In this document: piece after piece, positions 24,265 to 33,415 of the stretch
Layout: the number at the start of each line of letters is the position of its first letter
How positions within the stretch are numbered: position 1 is the stretch's first letter
Origin: an uncultured Carboxylicivirga sp.
Lineage (GTDB): Bacteria; Bacteroidota; Bacteroidia; Bacteroidales; Marinilabiliaceae
Direction of reading: 5' to 3'
NCBI RefSeq assembly: GCF_963674565.1
Contig: NZ_OY771430.1
Coordinates: 620,001-684,000 of the forward strand
Length of the DNA: 64,000 nt
The notes under the pieces: generated by a model
Told to the model about the DNA's origin: nothing
Seen by the model: only the letters and a program-made list of their open reading frames with translations
The model's database searches: none
Position numbers and translations under genes: made by a program

Positions 24265-27042
24265 TTAATTGTAAAAGTTTGAATTGTCTCGTGCACTGTT
24301 ACGTTTTTCATATTTCAAATCCTGCAACATGCTCGAATTTACCCTGATGGTAAAGAAATATGATTTATATCGACCGACTGGAACCAGGCTAAAATTCATG
24401 CTCCAACAATGTAAATCGCGGCTGATTCCCATACTGGTGTGTGCCAGTGACTTTTGATCGAAACTATAACCCGAAGAAAAGTTGATCTTCCATTTGGGTG
24501 TTAGTGAGAAGTTCCCATTAAAGTTAACGTCTGATGTCACTTTAAAGTCGTAATCCATTTTATCCTTATTAAAGGTTCCCTGGGAAAGCCTTAAAGAATA
24601 ATTAAATGATATATTCCAGGGGATAGAGAAGTCGGCATAGCCATCATCTCCAGTAGTTAGATTTCTGTTGTCATCTTCACCAAATTGGGGTAACCCTGAA
24701 GTTGGATCATCCGGATTTAGTGCATCCAAATTCGGTGGTTCCTGACTTTGATCCTCATTTGGATCAGTGTTTTCTTTCTTTTTCTTGAATGTGTCAGATC
24801 CTATGCTGTATCCAAAGCTTAGGTTGGCACTTGTTAAACGGGCTAATTTTCCATTGTTAATGGTGAACTGATCAACCCTGATTGGGTTGCCAGTGCTGGT
24901 AGTATCCATGGCATATGGATCGAATCGGGCTCCGAAATTGATATTTGTACCTAAAATTTTTGTTCTACCAGACATGTTAATGGTCGATAGTTTCAGTGAG
25001 TCGGCAAGGAAATTATAACTGGAACTAAAATTTAAACTTTCAAGTATCTTAACCTTCGTAACAGAGTCATTTCTGTTTTTAAGTTTCATCTCAAGGGTGT
25101 TACCTAAGCTGATTCCCATAGAACCTGATTCACCTGATCCGGGAGTACCATAAAGATATCCTTCATAATAGGAGTATTTCTTGCGTACTACTTTATCAGT
25201 GCTTTGGTTGTAGTATTCAAACCAATCGTAGAAACCATATTTAGGATCACTAAAGTCGGGGCTGTAAGAGAATGAAACAGAAGGAGTGGCTACGTGGCGA
25301 ATGGCTTGAACCTTATCTCCAAATAGTTTTTTCCAAGGTGTAAAAGTGGTGTATACTTTTGTTGAAGTACCCGCACTTAAGCTATAGTCGTAGGCTCTAT
25401 TAAAGCCTGAGATAGGATCACTTTTTACAATTTCTTGCTCATCTTCATCCCAATATTGCTCGGTCCTGGAGAGATACCAACGTTCTTTGTAGTTAAACGA
25501 TGGATTTAAGGTGAAGTGTTTTAAGAATTTAAAATTCATTGAGACAGGAATGCTGTGTTGCATACCGTTCTTCCATTGATTGGTAAAGTGATCACCTGTA
25601 AAACCTAATTCATACTCTTTGGCACTTACATAGTTCTTAGCATTACCTGTGTATGATAAACTTATTTTCTCAAGAAAGTTCTCATTAGTACCTACTTTAT
25701 TCTTCTTTTTAAAAGGATAAAAGCGGTTAACGGTAAAGGTAACATCAGGTATTGTTAAGTCGATTGTAGTGTCACGACTATTCTGAGAGTGTAAAAGGTT
25801 TAATGATAAATTGAAAGGCTTGCCTGCCCATCGTTTACTATACGAAATACTTGATCGTTTGGTATTTCTTGAAATATCACTACTGTTTACAGTTCCAAGA
25901 GAATTAATATTATTTTGGTCGTACGAACTGGTTGAATAATTTACACTGGCTGAGAAGGTTTGAAAAGGATTTGCTTTTGCATCCTGTCGGTGACTCCAGG
26001 TGATTGACATATCCTTAGTCTTTTTGAAGTCAGGCAGATCTTTCTCACTGTAAAGGTTTTCCATGTACTGAAAGTTGAACCTTCCACTGTATTTATATCT
26101 GACTTTATAGTTGGTTGTTGTTCTGGAAGCCCAGGAACCGTTGGTAAAAATGTCTCCTTTCAATGTCAGATCGAAATAATCGTTGGCTGCCCAATAGTAA
26201 CCTCCTTCTGTAAGTCCGAATCCACGAATTGTTTCGTCGCGGTATGATGGAAAGATAAAACCAGAACTATAGGTGGAAGTACTCGGAATCATTGCAAAAG
26301 GTATGAACAATGGCAGTTTTACATCCTCCAGAACCAAATAGGCAGGACCTGTAATGGTTTTTTTACCGGGTATTACTTTTGCTTTAGTCAGATTCAGATA
26401 AAAGTGCGGATGATCGTGATGATCGCAGGTGGTATACCTGGCGTCTTTCATACAGTATGCATCATCTTCAATCTTTTTAGCTCTGTCACCAACTACAAAA
26501 CCTTCTCCTTGTTCAGTAACAATGTGTTTGATAATGGCTTTTTCTGTTTTAAAATTATATTTCATTTCCCGCATCTGGTATTCACCACTGGGATCTTTAA
26601 AAACAGGTAGACCAATTTCATTATTTAAGGAGTCCTTTGTTCCGTAAGCAACAGCAATACTACTGTCCATGTCGAGGATAATAGTGTTGGCGGTTAATAA
26701 AATGTCCTGATAACTTAACTCAGCTTCACCATACAGATAGGTTTTCTTGGTTACCATATCCGTATAAATAGAGTCTTTTGCTTTATATTTTACTTCAGAA
26801 TCAATAATGAATGTGTTCGGATTTGAAGTTGCAGCAGAGCTATTTGTTTGTTTAATAGTGTCCTGTGTTTGAGTAGGAGGTTGCTGAATCCTATTTCTAA
26901 GGGTGTCATTTCTTAAGATAGGATCATTCAATGAATCTAACTGAAATGCTGTCGGTCTCATCGCAGGCCTCAATTCCGTAGATTGAGCATTTGATTTAAC
27001 ACCATGAAAAAAAACAACTGCCAATAATGTTGTTATCAACAT
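24265..27042 (-). CDS. lptD: LPS-assembly outer-membrane protein LptD, Bacteroidota type
   Basis: A large outer-membrane protein that inserts lipopolysaccharide into the outer leaflet with LptE. The ATG at 27042 gives a normal signal peptide (MLITTLLAVVFFHGVKSNAQ) and a 925-residue precursor; an upstream ATG at 27132 would add 30 residues before it. An OstA/LptA-like beta-jellyroll (about residues 85-230) is followed by a barrel of some 600 residues rich in aromatic and polar alternation. Cys residues in YCMKDARYTTCDHHDHPHF sit at the junction. It is divergent from the amidase gene, which is also an envelope function. Confidence 0.88.
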   Translation of the reverse strand: MLITTLLAVVFFHGVKSNAQSTELRPAMRPTAFQLDSLNDPILRNDTLRNRIQQPPTQTQDTIKQTNSSAATSNPNTFIIDSEVKYKAKDSIYTDMVTKKTYLYGEAELSYQDILLTANTIILDMDSSIAVAYGTKDSLNNEIGLPVFKDPSGEYQMREMKYNFKTEKAIIKHIVTEQGEGFVVGDRAKKIEDDAYCMKDARYTTCDHHDHPHFYLNLTKAKVIPGKKTITGPAYLVLEDVKLPLFIPFAMIPSTSTYSSGFIFPSYRDETIRGFGLTEGGYYWAANDYFDLTLKGDIFTNGSWASRTTTNYKVRYKYSGRFNFQYMENLYSEKDLPDFKKTKDMSITWSHRQDAKANPFQTFSASVNYSTSSYDQNNINSLGTVNSSDISRNTKRSSISYSKRWAGKPFNLSLNLLHSQNSRDTTIDLTIPDVTFTVNRFYPFKKKNKVGTNENFLEKISLSYTGNAKNYVSAKEYELGFTGDHFTNQWKNGMQHSIPVSMNFKFLKHFTLNPSFNYKERWYLSRTEQYWDEDEQEIVKSDPISGFNRAYDYSLSAGTSTKVYTTFTPWKKLFGDKVQAIRHVATPSVSFSYSPDFSDPKYGFYDWFEYYNQSTDKVVRKKYSYYEGYLYGTPGSGESGSMGISLGNTLEMKLKNRNDSVTKVKILESLNFSSSYNFLADSLKLSTINMSGRTKILGTNINFGARFDPYAMDTTSTGNPIRVDQFTINNGKLARLTSANLSFGYSIGSDTFKKKKENTDPNEDQSQEPPNLDALNPDDPTSGLPQFGEDDNRNLTTGDDGYADFSIPWNISFNYSLRLSQGTFNKDKMDYDFKVTSDVNFNGNFSLTPKWKINFSSGYSFDQKSLAHTSMGISRDLHCWSMNFSLVPVGRYKSYFFTIRVNSSMLQDLKYEKRNSARDNSNFYN

Positions 27043-27222
27043 GGTTTTTAGCAGTCTATTATGTTGTGTGTGTAAAATTGTCAAAGTGGTTATTTTTTCA
27101 AGCGTCCACAAAAATAAATAAAAATTGCGCACGTAGCGGATTACATAAAAAAAATAGGTAATACCGGCAGCTTTTTTATCTCGTCAATATTTTCCTATTT
27201 TTGAACAGTAATTTGTAAATGT

Positions 27223-28326
27223 ATGACAATTTTTCCACTAAATGCACGCATATTTTTTTCAGTTATTATTGGTTTTTTAATGTTTTTAACTGAAAACGAG
27301 CTGGTAGGACAAGAGGCTATTAAGTTCAATACCATTGTTATTGATGCAGGTCATGGTGGTAAAGATCCTGGCGCAATTGGTAAAATTTCAAAAGAAAAAG
27401 ACATTGTTTTGGATGTTGCTTTGAAACTGGGTGCCTATATTAATGAATATCTGCCCGAAGTGAACGTTGTTTACACACGTTCAAAAGATGTTTTTGTCCC
27501 TCTTAATAAAAGGGCTGAAATAGCAAATAAAAACAAAGCTGATCTTTTTGTATCAATACATGCGAATTCAATCAGTGTTCCGTCTATTACAGGAGCAGAA
27601 ACTTTCGTTCTGGGACTTCATCGTACAGAAGAAAACCTCGAAGTTGCCAAGAAAGAAAACTCTGTAATTGTTTTGGAGGAAGACTATAGTACTACATATG
27701 AAGGTTTCGACCCAAACTCACCTGAGTCGTATATAATTTTTGAGTTGATGCAGAATGTGCATCTCGATCAGAGTATTCATGTGGCATCACTGGTGCAAAA
27801 TCAATTTCATAGTCGTGTTGGCCGAAACGACAGAGGTGTGAAACAAGCAGGGTTTCTGGTGTTGCGCGAAGCAGCCATGCCAAGCGTATTAGTAGAACTT
27901 GGTTTTTTGAGTAATAATAAAGAAGAGAAGTTTATAGCTTCTGAAGAAGGAAAAACATATATGGCTTCTGCATTATACAGGGCTATCAGGGATTATAAAA
28001 CAGAGCATGACGAGAAAAGTAAAATGCAGGATCTGATTCAGGCAAAAATAAAGGCAAAGAATGAGGTTTACTATCGTATTCAGGTTGCATCATCAAAAGC
28101 TCAAATAAAAACCGGAAACAAGATTTATAAAAAGTTTGAGGATCTTTGGGAGTATAAAGAAGGGGAATATTTTAAATATACTACCAGATGTGTGTCTGAT
28201 TATAACGAAATTGTAGAACAGTTAAAAGCAGTGAAAAAAGATGTACACGATGCTTTTGTGGTTGCTTTCCAAAATGATCAGAAAATAAATGTTAGTGATG
28301 CTCGAAAAATAACTAACGATAAATAA
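27223..28326 (+). CDS. N-acetylmuramoyl-L-alanine amidase (Amidase_3) with C-terminal SPOR-like domain
   Basis: A 367-residue exported zinc amidase that cleaves the bond between muramic acid and L-Ala during cell separation. After a signal peptide (about 1-30) the Amidase_3 domain shows VIDAGHGGKDPGAIG (zinc ligand His44), the Glu of SKEKDIVLD, LFVSIHANS and the catalytic VLVELGFLSN. A C-terminal segment (about 285-355, starting YYRIQVASS) looks like a SPOR peptidoglycan-binding domain. A -7-like box TATTTTTG (27196-27203) precedes the start. It is followed after 37 bases by mlaD, so both may be one operon. Confidence 0.93.
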   Translation: MTIFPLNARIFFSVIIGFLMFLTENELVGQEAIKFNTIVIDAGHGGKDPGAIGKISKEKDIVLDVALKLGAYINEYLPEVNVVYTRSKDVFVPLNKRAEIANKNKADLFVSIHANSISVPSITGAETFVLGLHRTEENLEVAKKENSVIVLEEDYSTTYEGFDPNSPESYIIFELMQNVHLDQSIHVASLVQNQFHSRVGRNDRGVKQAGFLVLREAAMPSVLVELGFLSNNKEEKFIASEEGKTYMASALYRAIRDYKTEHDEKSKMQDLIQAKIKAKNEVYYRIQVASSKAQIKTGNKIYKKFEDLWEYKEGEYFKYTTRCVSDYNEIVEQLKAVKKDVHDAFVVAFQNDQKINVSDARKITNDK

Positions 28327-28363
28327 TGTCCCAAAAAATAAACATTAACAAAAACCCATATTG

Positions 28364-29605
28364 ATGAAGAAAGAAATAAAAATAGGTTTAACGGTTTTAG
28401 TAGCCTTTGTTGTTCTGGTTTGGGGAATTAATTTTTTAAGTGGAAGAGATATATTAAAAATAGGTGATTTCTATTATGGAACATATGCCAGAATTGATGG
28501 TTTGACTAAAGCCAGCCCTATTTATTATAAAGGATTTAAAATTGGATATGTAAGAGATATTGACTTTCATCCAACTTTAGCAGATCGTTTTCTGGTAACC
28601 TTTGAGTTGCAAAAAGAAGTGCCACTACCGGTTGATACCCGTGCCCAAATTTATAGTTTGGATCTGATGGGAACCAAAGGTGTTCAGTTGTTACCTGGTA
28701 AATCAGGTGATATGCTGGCTTATGGTGATACCATGATGACATCAGTTATGGGAGATCTGAAAGATCAGGTGAGTATGGAGGTGCTGCCATTAAAAGACAA
28801 GGCAGAGCGTTTAATCGTTCAGCTTGATTCTGTATTTACCAATTTAGGCGATCTGGTTGATGAAGAAAATAAAGTCAGTATTAAAGAATCTATGAAGTCA
28901 TTTCAGAAGTCGATGGAGAACTTTCAACGAATTTCTGATAATTTATCGAAAAGACTGGATGATGGTGGAGATTTTTCAAATGTTATTAAAAGAACCGATT
29001 CTGTAATGGTGATGCTATCTTCTCAAGGGCCATATATAGATACTGTTTTTCAAAGTATGGCTGGCTTTAGTCAGCAGCTTGAAGATGCTCAGTTAAATGA
29101 ATCATTACTGGCCTTGAAGAAAACGTTGAATTCAACCTCCGACCTGTTATCAACAATAAACGAAGGAGAGGGGAGCTTAGGTTTAATGCTAAAAGATAAG
29201 GAATTGTATTATTCGCTTACCGAAGTTTCTGCCAGTTTAAACAGATTGTTGATTGATGTAAGGCATAATCCTAAAAGGTATGTTAGTTTTTCTGCCATTG
29301 ATTTTGGTAAGAATGTGACCGTTTCAGATGGCTCATATGGTGTTCTTGGTGTCGTTTATCAGGTTCAGTTGAAAGAGTCGAAAAAACCGCTTCAAATGGA
29401 TTCTGTTATTTTGGATGGTAAGTATAATGTATTCGAAGATTATCGAAACTCCAAATATTATTACTCGGTTGGTCAGGCTCGTTCATTTGATCAAATAGAA
29501 AAAGTATATGACGAAGTAAGGCCTGTTTATGATGAGGCAAAGATCGTCGCCTTTGAAAATGGCGAATCTTTAAGCATAAGAAAGGCCAAAAAAATAACCG
29601 AATAA
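28364..29605 (+). CDS. mlaD: MlaD/MCE-family lipid transport protein
   Basis: A 413-residue protein with one N-terminal transmembrane helix (about 8-27) and an MCE domain (about 38-115, YYGTYARIDGLTKASPIYYKGFKIGYV), followed by a long helical region rich in coiled coil. MCE proteins form hexameric rings that carry phospholipids between inner and outer membrane. The partners MlaE (permease) and MlaF (ATPase) are not in the window, so they must be encoded elsewhere. The ATG at 28364 is preferred to a TTG directly upstream. Synteny with the amidase and lptD groups it with envelope maintenance. Confidence 0.92.
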   Translation: MKKEIKIGLTVLVAFVVLVWGINFLSGRDILKIGDFYYGTYARIDGLTKASPIYYKGFKIGYVRDIDFHPTLADRFLVTFELQKEVPLPVDTRAQIYSLDLMGTKGVQLLPGKSGDMLAYGDTMMTSVMGDLKDQVSMEVLPLKDKAERLIVQLDSVFTNLGDLVDEENKVSIKESMKSFQKSMENFQRISDNLSKRLDDGGDFSNVIKRTDSVMVMLSSQGPYIDTVFQSMAGFSQQLEDAQLNESLLALKKTLNSTSDLLSTINEGEGSLGLMLKDKELYYSLTEVSASLNRLLIDVRHNPKRYVSFSAIDFGKNVTVSDGSYGVLGVVYQVQLKESKKPLQMDSVILDGKYNVFEDYRNSKYYYSVGQARSFDQIEKVYDEVRPVYDEAKIVAFENGESLSIRKAKKITE

Positions 29606-29919
29606 AAAATATATATTCTGATAAATAAATTAGTATTAAATATTTTTTACCCTAATATCAAATTTTTTTGCAAAAAAGTCGAAATCGCTTGGTATAACAA
29701 CGGTTAAGGTATATTGAGAGATATGGGTTAATTGTTTATTATCCATAAAATCAGTCAATTAGGCTTAAAATCTTTAAAAGGCTGATTTATAGTATTAGAA
29801 CAATAAAATTGAGAATGTCAAGAAAATTAATATTTTTTTTTCCATTTTTTTTTCACAAATTTTGTTTTTGGAAAAGGGATAGTGTTGAACATAAAGCTTA
29901 AAAAGGAAAACAAAAAAGA
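29606..29919. other. AT-rich gap upstream of dnaA
   Basis: This 314-base gap is very AT-rich, with long T-runs near 29832-29873. One near-match to a DnaA box (TTATCCATA, 29739-29747) is present, but no cluster, so an origin is not supported. No gene and no convincing promoter pair was seen. Confidence 0.5.
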
Positions 29920-31350
29920 ATGAATGTCGATTACTCTAATGTTTGGACGAATTGTCTTCAAGTGATAAAAGACAATATACCCCAAACTAGTTACCAAACC
30001 TGGTTCGAGCCTATTAAGCCTGTTAAGTTGGATAAAGACATCTTAACAATACAGGTACCCAGTTTATTCTTCTATGAATATCTGGAAGAGCATTATATCG
30101 ATTTGTTAAGCAAGACTCTTAGAAAAAGTCTGGGGTCTAATGCTAAGCTCGAATATAATGTTGTGATGGATAATAGTCATATTAACAACAGGAAACCATA
30201 TACTTTAAATTTCCCAACTACTAACAAAACAGATTTGCGTAATCGACCTGTTTCGGTTAGTACTAATCAGGACCGACCTGATATAAGAAACCCTTTTGTG
30301 ATACCTGGGATAAAAAAGTTAAATGTTGATCCTCAGTTAAACATTGACTATAATTTTGAGAATTATATTGAAGGAGATTGTAATCGTTTGGCACGTAATG
30401 CTGCAATGGCGGTAGCAAAAAATCCTGGTAAAACAGCTTTTAACCCGTTGTTTCTTCATGGTAACTCAGGATTGGGAAAAACGCATCTGGCGCAATCAAT
30501 TGGTATTGAAGTAAAACGTAGAATGCCGGAAAAAACGGTTTTGTATGTTAATGCCAATAAATTTCAGACTCAGTTCACTGATTCAGTAAGGAATAATTCA
30601 CAAAATGATTTTCTGAATTTTTATCAAATGATTGATGTATTAATCATTGATGATGTTCATGAATTTGCAGGAAAAACAAAAACTCAAAATACTTTCTTCC
30701 ATATTTTCAATCACTTACATCAAACAGGTAAGCAGTTGATTATTACCAGCGATAAGGCTCCGGTTGAATTGGCTGGAATGGAAGATCGCTTATTGTCAAG
30801 ATTTAAATGGGGTTTATCTGCTGATTTGCAGGTTCCTGATTTCGAAACACGTGTCGAAATATTAAACCGTAAAATCTATAATGATGGTTTAACCGTGCCG
30901 GAAGATGTTGTGTATTACATTGCCAGCAATGTTATCAACAATGTTCGTGAGTTGGAAGGTGCTTTAATTTCTTTGTTGGCTATGGCAACATTGAACAAGA
31001 AGGAAATTAACTTCGAAACAGCTAAAGGTATTATTGATAAGCTTGTTAAAAAGACATCAAGAGAAATTTCGATTGAATCGATCTCGCAAACAGTATGTGA
31101 CTATTTTGGATTGGATCTGGATTTGTTGCAATCTAAAACACGTAAGCGTGAAATAGTACAGGCTCGTCAGGTTGCCATGTATTTCAGTAAAGGACTAACC
31201 AATTCCTCATTGTCAACCATTGGTGCCAAAATTGGAAAGAAAGATCATGCAACTGTATTGCATGCCTGCAAAGCAGTCAATAATTTAATTGAAACCGATA
31301 AAGATTTTAAAGGGCAGATCAAAGAAATTGAGGCTCAATTGAAATCATAA
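29920..31350 (+). CDS. dnaA: Chromosomal replication initiator DnaA
   Basis: A 476-residue AAA+ initiator. Domain I (1-85) starts YSNVWTNCLQVIKDN; a variable domain II (about 86-140) follows. Domain III has Walker A GNSGLGKT (181-188), Walker B LIIDDVHEF (about 241-249), sensor and arginine-finger motifs (EDRLLSRFKWGL). Domain IV carries the DnaA signature KKDHATVLHACKAV (about 435-448) that binds DnaA boxes. The length is typical for Bacteroidota. dnaN and gyrB are not adjacent; gyrB lies about 25 kb away. A strong terminator follows. Confidence 0.98.
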   Translation: MNVDYSNVWTNCLQVIKDNIPQTSYQTWFEPIKPVKLDKDILTIQVPSLFFYEYLEEHYIDLLSKTLRKSLGSNAKLEYNVVMDNSHINNRKPYTLNFPTTNKTDLRNRPVSVSTNQDRPDIRNPFVIPGIKKLNVDPQLNIDYNFENYIEGDCNRLARNAAMAVAKNPGKTAFNPLFLHGNSGLGKTHLAQSIGIEVKRRMPEKTVLYVNANKFQTQFTDSVRNNSQNDFLNFYQMIDVLIIDDVHEFAGKTKTQNTFFHIFNHLHQTGKQLIITSDKAPVELAGMEDRLLSRFKWGLSADLQVPDFETRVEILNRKIYNDGLTVPEDVVYYIASNVINNVRELEGALISLLAMATLNKKEINFETAKGIIDKLVKKTSREISIESISQTVCDYFGLDLDLLQSKTRKREIVQARQVAMYFSKGLTNSSLSTIGAKIGKKDHATVLHACKAVNNLIETDKDFKGQIKEIEAQLKS

Positions 31351-31369
31351 CTTGAAAACGCTAACTTTC

Positions 31370-31404
31370 AAAAAAAGACATCCGTTTTTTGGATGTCTTT
31401 TTTT
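31370..31404 (+). terminator. Intrinsic terminator of dnaA
   Basis: AAAAAAAGACATCC (31370-31383) and GGATGTCTTTTTTT (31391-31404) form a 14-bp perfect stem with a 7-base loop ending in a T-run. Confidence 0.9.
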
Positions 31405-31462
31405 GTTTGTAATAGTAAACTCCCCAATTTAATTATTTTTGCCTTGTTATAATTTTTACTAA

Positions 31463-32476
31463 ATGAGAGAGTTTCCTGCAGAATGGTATGAACAAAGTGC
31501 TGTTCAGTTGACATGGCCGGATGCTTCTACAGATTGGAATGATATTCTGGAAGAAGTAATACCGGTATTTAAAAATATCGCTGATGAGATTAGTGAAGAT
31601 CAGAAAGTATTGATTGTTGCTCAGGATGTGAGTGCTGTAAGACATATGTTTGATGGCAATGTAAATGTTGTGGTTGTTGAGAGCGAAATTAATGATACGT
31701 GGGCTCGCGACCATGGAGGTATTTCTGTTTTCGAAGATGGAAAACCTGTATTGCTCGATTTTGGTTTTAATGCCTGGGGTAACAAGTTTGAATTCAATAA
31801 GGATAATGATATTACCCAAAGGAAATTTAAAGCAGGAGTTTTTAAAGCAGAGGTTGAATATTCTGATAATCTGGATTTTATTCTTGAGGGTGGGAGTGTT
31901 GAATCGGATGGCAAAGGAACTATACTAACTACTTCAGAATGCTTGTTGTCTCTCGAAAGAAATCCTCAACTTTCCAAACAGGACATTGAAAATGAATTAA
32001 AAAAGCGTTTGGGTGCTAAGAGAGTATTGTGGTTGGATAATGGATATCTGGCTGGTGATGATACTGATAGTCATATCGATACTCTGGCTCGTTTGATAAG
32101 TGAAGATACTATTGCTTACGTTGCATGTGATGATGTGAATGATGAACACTACAACAGTTTGAAGGCGATGGAAACAGAGTTGAAGGATTTCAGAAAGGTT
32201 AACGGAGAACCATACAGGTTGGTAAAACTACCAATGGCGGATGTAGTGTATGACGAAGATGACAGGTTGCCTGCTACTTATGCTAATTTTCTGATTATCA
32301 ATAAAAAGGTATTGGTTCCGTTTTATAATTCTCCAAAAGATGAAGAAGTAAGCAAGATAATGGCAGAGCTCTATCCTGATCGTGAGATAGTTGGAATCAA
32401 TTGTTTACCTTTGATCAAACAGCATGGTTCATTACATTGTATCACCATGCAGTATCCAAAAGAGTTTGTAAAATAG
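31463..32476 (+). CDS. aguA: Agmatine deiminase family protein
   Basis: A 337-residue guanidine-modifying enzyme of the agmatine deiminase/bacterial peptidylarginine deiminase family. It turns agmatine into N-carbamoylputrescine and ammonia. Conserved motifs are the start REFPAEWYEQSAVQLTWP, WARDHGGI (Asp83, His84), LEGGSVESDGKG, GDDTDSHIDTLAR, and the catalytic Cys326 in SLHCITMQ. There is no signal peptide, so it is cytoplasmic, unlike the secreted PPAD of Porphyromonas. The next gene, 7 bases downstream, encodes the following step of the pathway, which supports agmatine as substrate. Confidence 0.95.
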   Translation: MREFPAEWYEQSAVQLTWPDASTDWNDILEEVIPVFKNIADEISEDQKVLIVAQDVSAVRHMFDGNVNVVVVESEINDTWARDHGGISVFEDGKPVLLDFGFNAWGNKFEFNKDNDITQRKFKAGVFKAEVEYSDNLDFILEGGSVESDGKGTILTTSECLLSLERNPQLSKQDIENELKKRLGAKRVLWLDNGYLAGDDTDSHIDTLARLISEDTIAYVACDDVNDEHYNSLKAMETELKDFRKVNGEPYRLVKLPMADVVYDEDDRLPATYANFLIINKKVLVPFYNSPKDEEVSKIMAELYPDREIVGINCLPLIKQHGSLHCITMQYPKEFVK

Positions 32477-32483
32477 ATTAATC

Positions 32484-33374
32484 ATGAAACAAGATAAATT
32501 AATAGTGGGTGTTATTCAGCAATCGAATGTAGATTCGGTTAATGATAACTGTAAATTATTAGATCATAATATTCGTGATTGTGCTTCAAAAGGAGCGCAA
32601 TTGGTTGTTTTACAGGAATTGCATAACAGCCTTTATTTCTGTCAACACGAAACAGTTGATTATTTTGATTTGGCTGAAACTATTCCTGGACCATCCACTG
32701 AGTTTTATGGTAATATAGCTAAGGAATTGGGTATTGTGTTGGTCACTTCCTTATTCGAAAAGCGTGCTGCCGGATTATATCACAATACCGCTGTTGTCTT
32801 TGAAAAGGATGGATCCATAGCGGGAAAATACCGAAAAATGCATATTCCTGATGATCCCGGATTTTATGAAAAGTTTTATTTTACTCCGGGAGATCTTGGT
32901 TTTGAACCTATTGAAACTTCTGTAGGTAAACTTGGAGTTCTTGTTTGTTGGGATCAGTGGTATCCGGAGGGAGCCCGTTTGATGGCATTGAAAGGAGCTG
33001 AATTATTGATTTATCCAACTGCAATTGGTTGGGATGTGAATGATACTTCGGATGAACAGGCTCGCCAGCTGGGAGCCTGGACGATTGCACAAAGAGCTCA
33101 TGCTGTTTCTAATGGGGTACCGGTGATTGTTGCCAATAGAACAGGACACGAAAATGATCCGACCGGTCATTCTGATGGAATACAGTTTTGGGGAAACAGT
33201 TTTGTTGCTGGTCCTCAAGGCGAAATTTTGGCACAGGCTCCGGCCAATGAACATTGTAATCTTATACTTGAAGTTGATCTGAAGCGAAGTGAAGATGTAC
33301 GACGGATCTGGCCATTTTTACGGGATCGTAGAATTGATGCTTATGGCAATATTGTCAAAAGATTTATTGACTAA
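32484..33374 (+). CDS. aguB: N-carbamoylputrescine amidase
   Basis: A 296-residue carbon-nitrogen hydrolase that releases putrescine from N-carbamoylputrescine. The catalytic triad is visible: Glu45 (LQELHNSLYF), Lys118 (GKYRKMHIPDDP) and Cys155 (GVLVCWDQWYPEGAR). The motifs KFYFTPGD and IWPFLRDRRIDAYG are typical of the AguB subgroup. It follows aguA by 7 bases. Together they make putrescine from agmatine; an arginine decarboxylase is not in the window. Confidence 0.96.
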   Translation: MKQDKLIVGVIQQSNVDSVNDNCKLLDHNIRDCASKGAQLVVLQELHNSLYFCQHETVDYFDLAETIPGPSTEFYGNIAKELGIVLVTSLFEKRAAGLYHNTAVVFEKDGSIAGKYRKMHIPDDPGFYEKFYFTPGDLGFEPIETSVGKLGVLVCWDQWYPEGARLMALKGAELLIYPTAIGWDVNDTSDEQARQLGAWTIAQRAHAVSNGVPVIVANRTGHENDPTGHSDGIQFWGNSFVAGPQGEILAQAPANEHCNLILEVDLKRSEDVRRIWPFLRDRRIDAYGNIVKRFID

Positions 33375-33415
33375 AATTTAAACCATCATATCTGAATTTA
33401 AAATCTAAGAAAAGA

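Noticed and set aside
29606..29919. Possible replication origin next to dnaA
   Set aside because: Only one near-match to a DnaA box was found; a cluster would be needed.
31406..31441. Promoter for aguA (TTTG and TATTTTTG)
   Set aside because: The spacer of 24 bases is too long for the consensus, so it was not listed as a feature.
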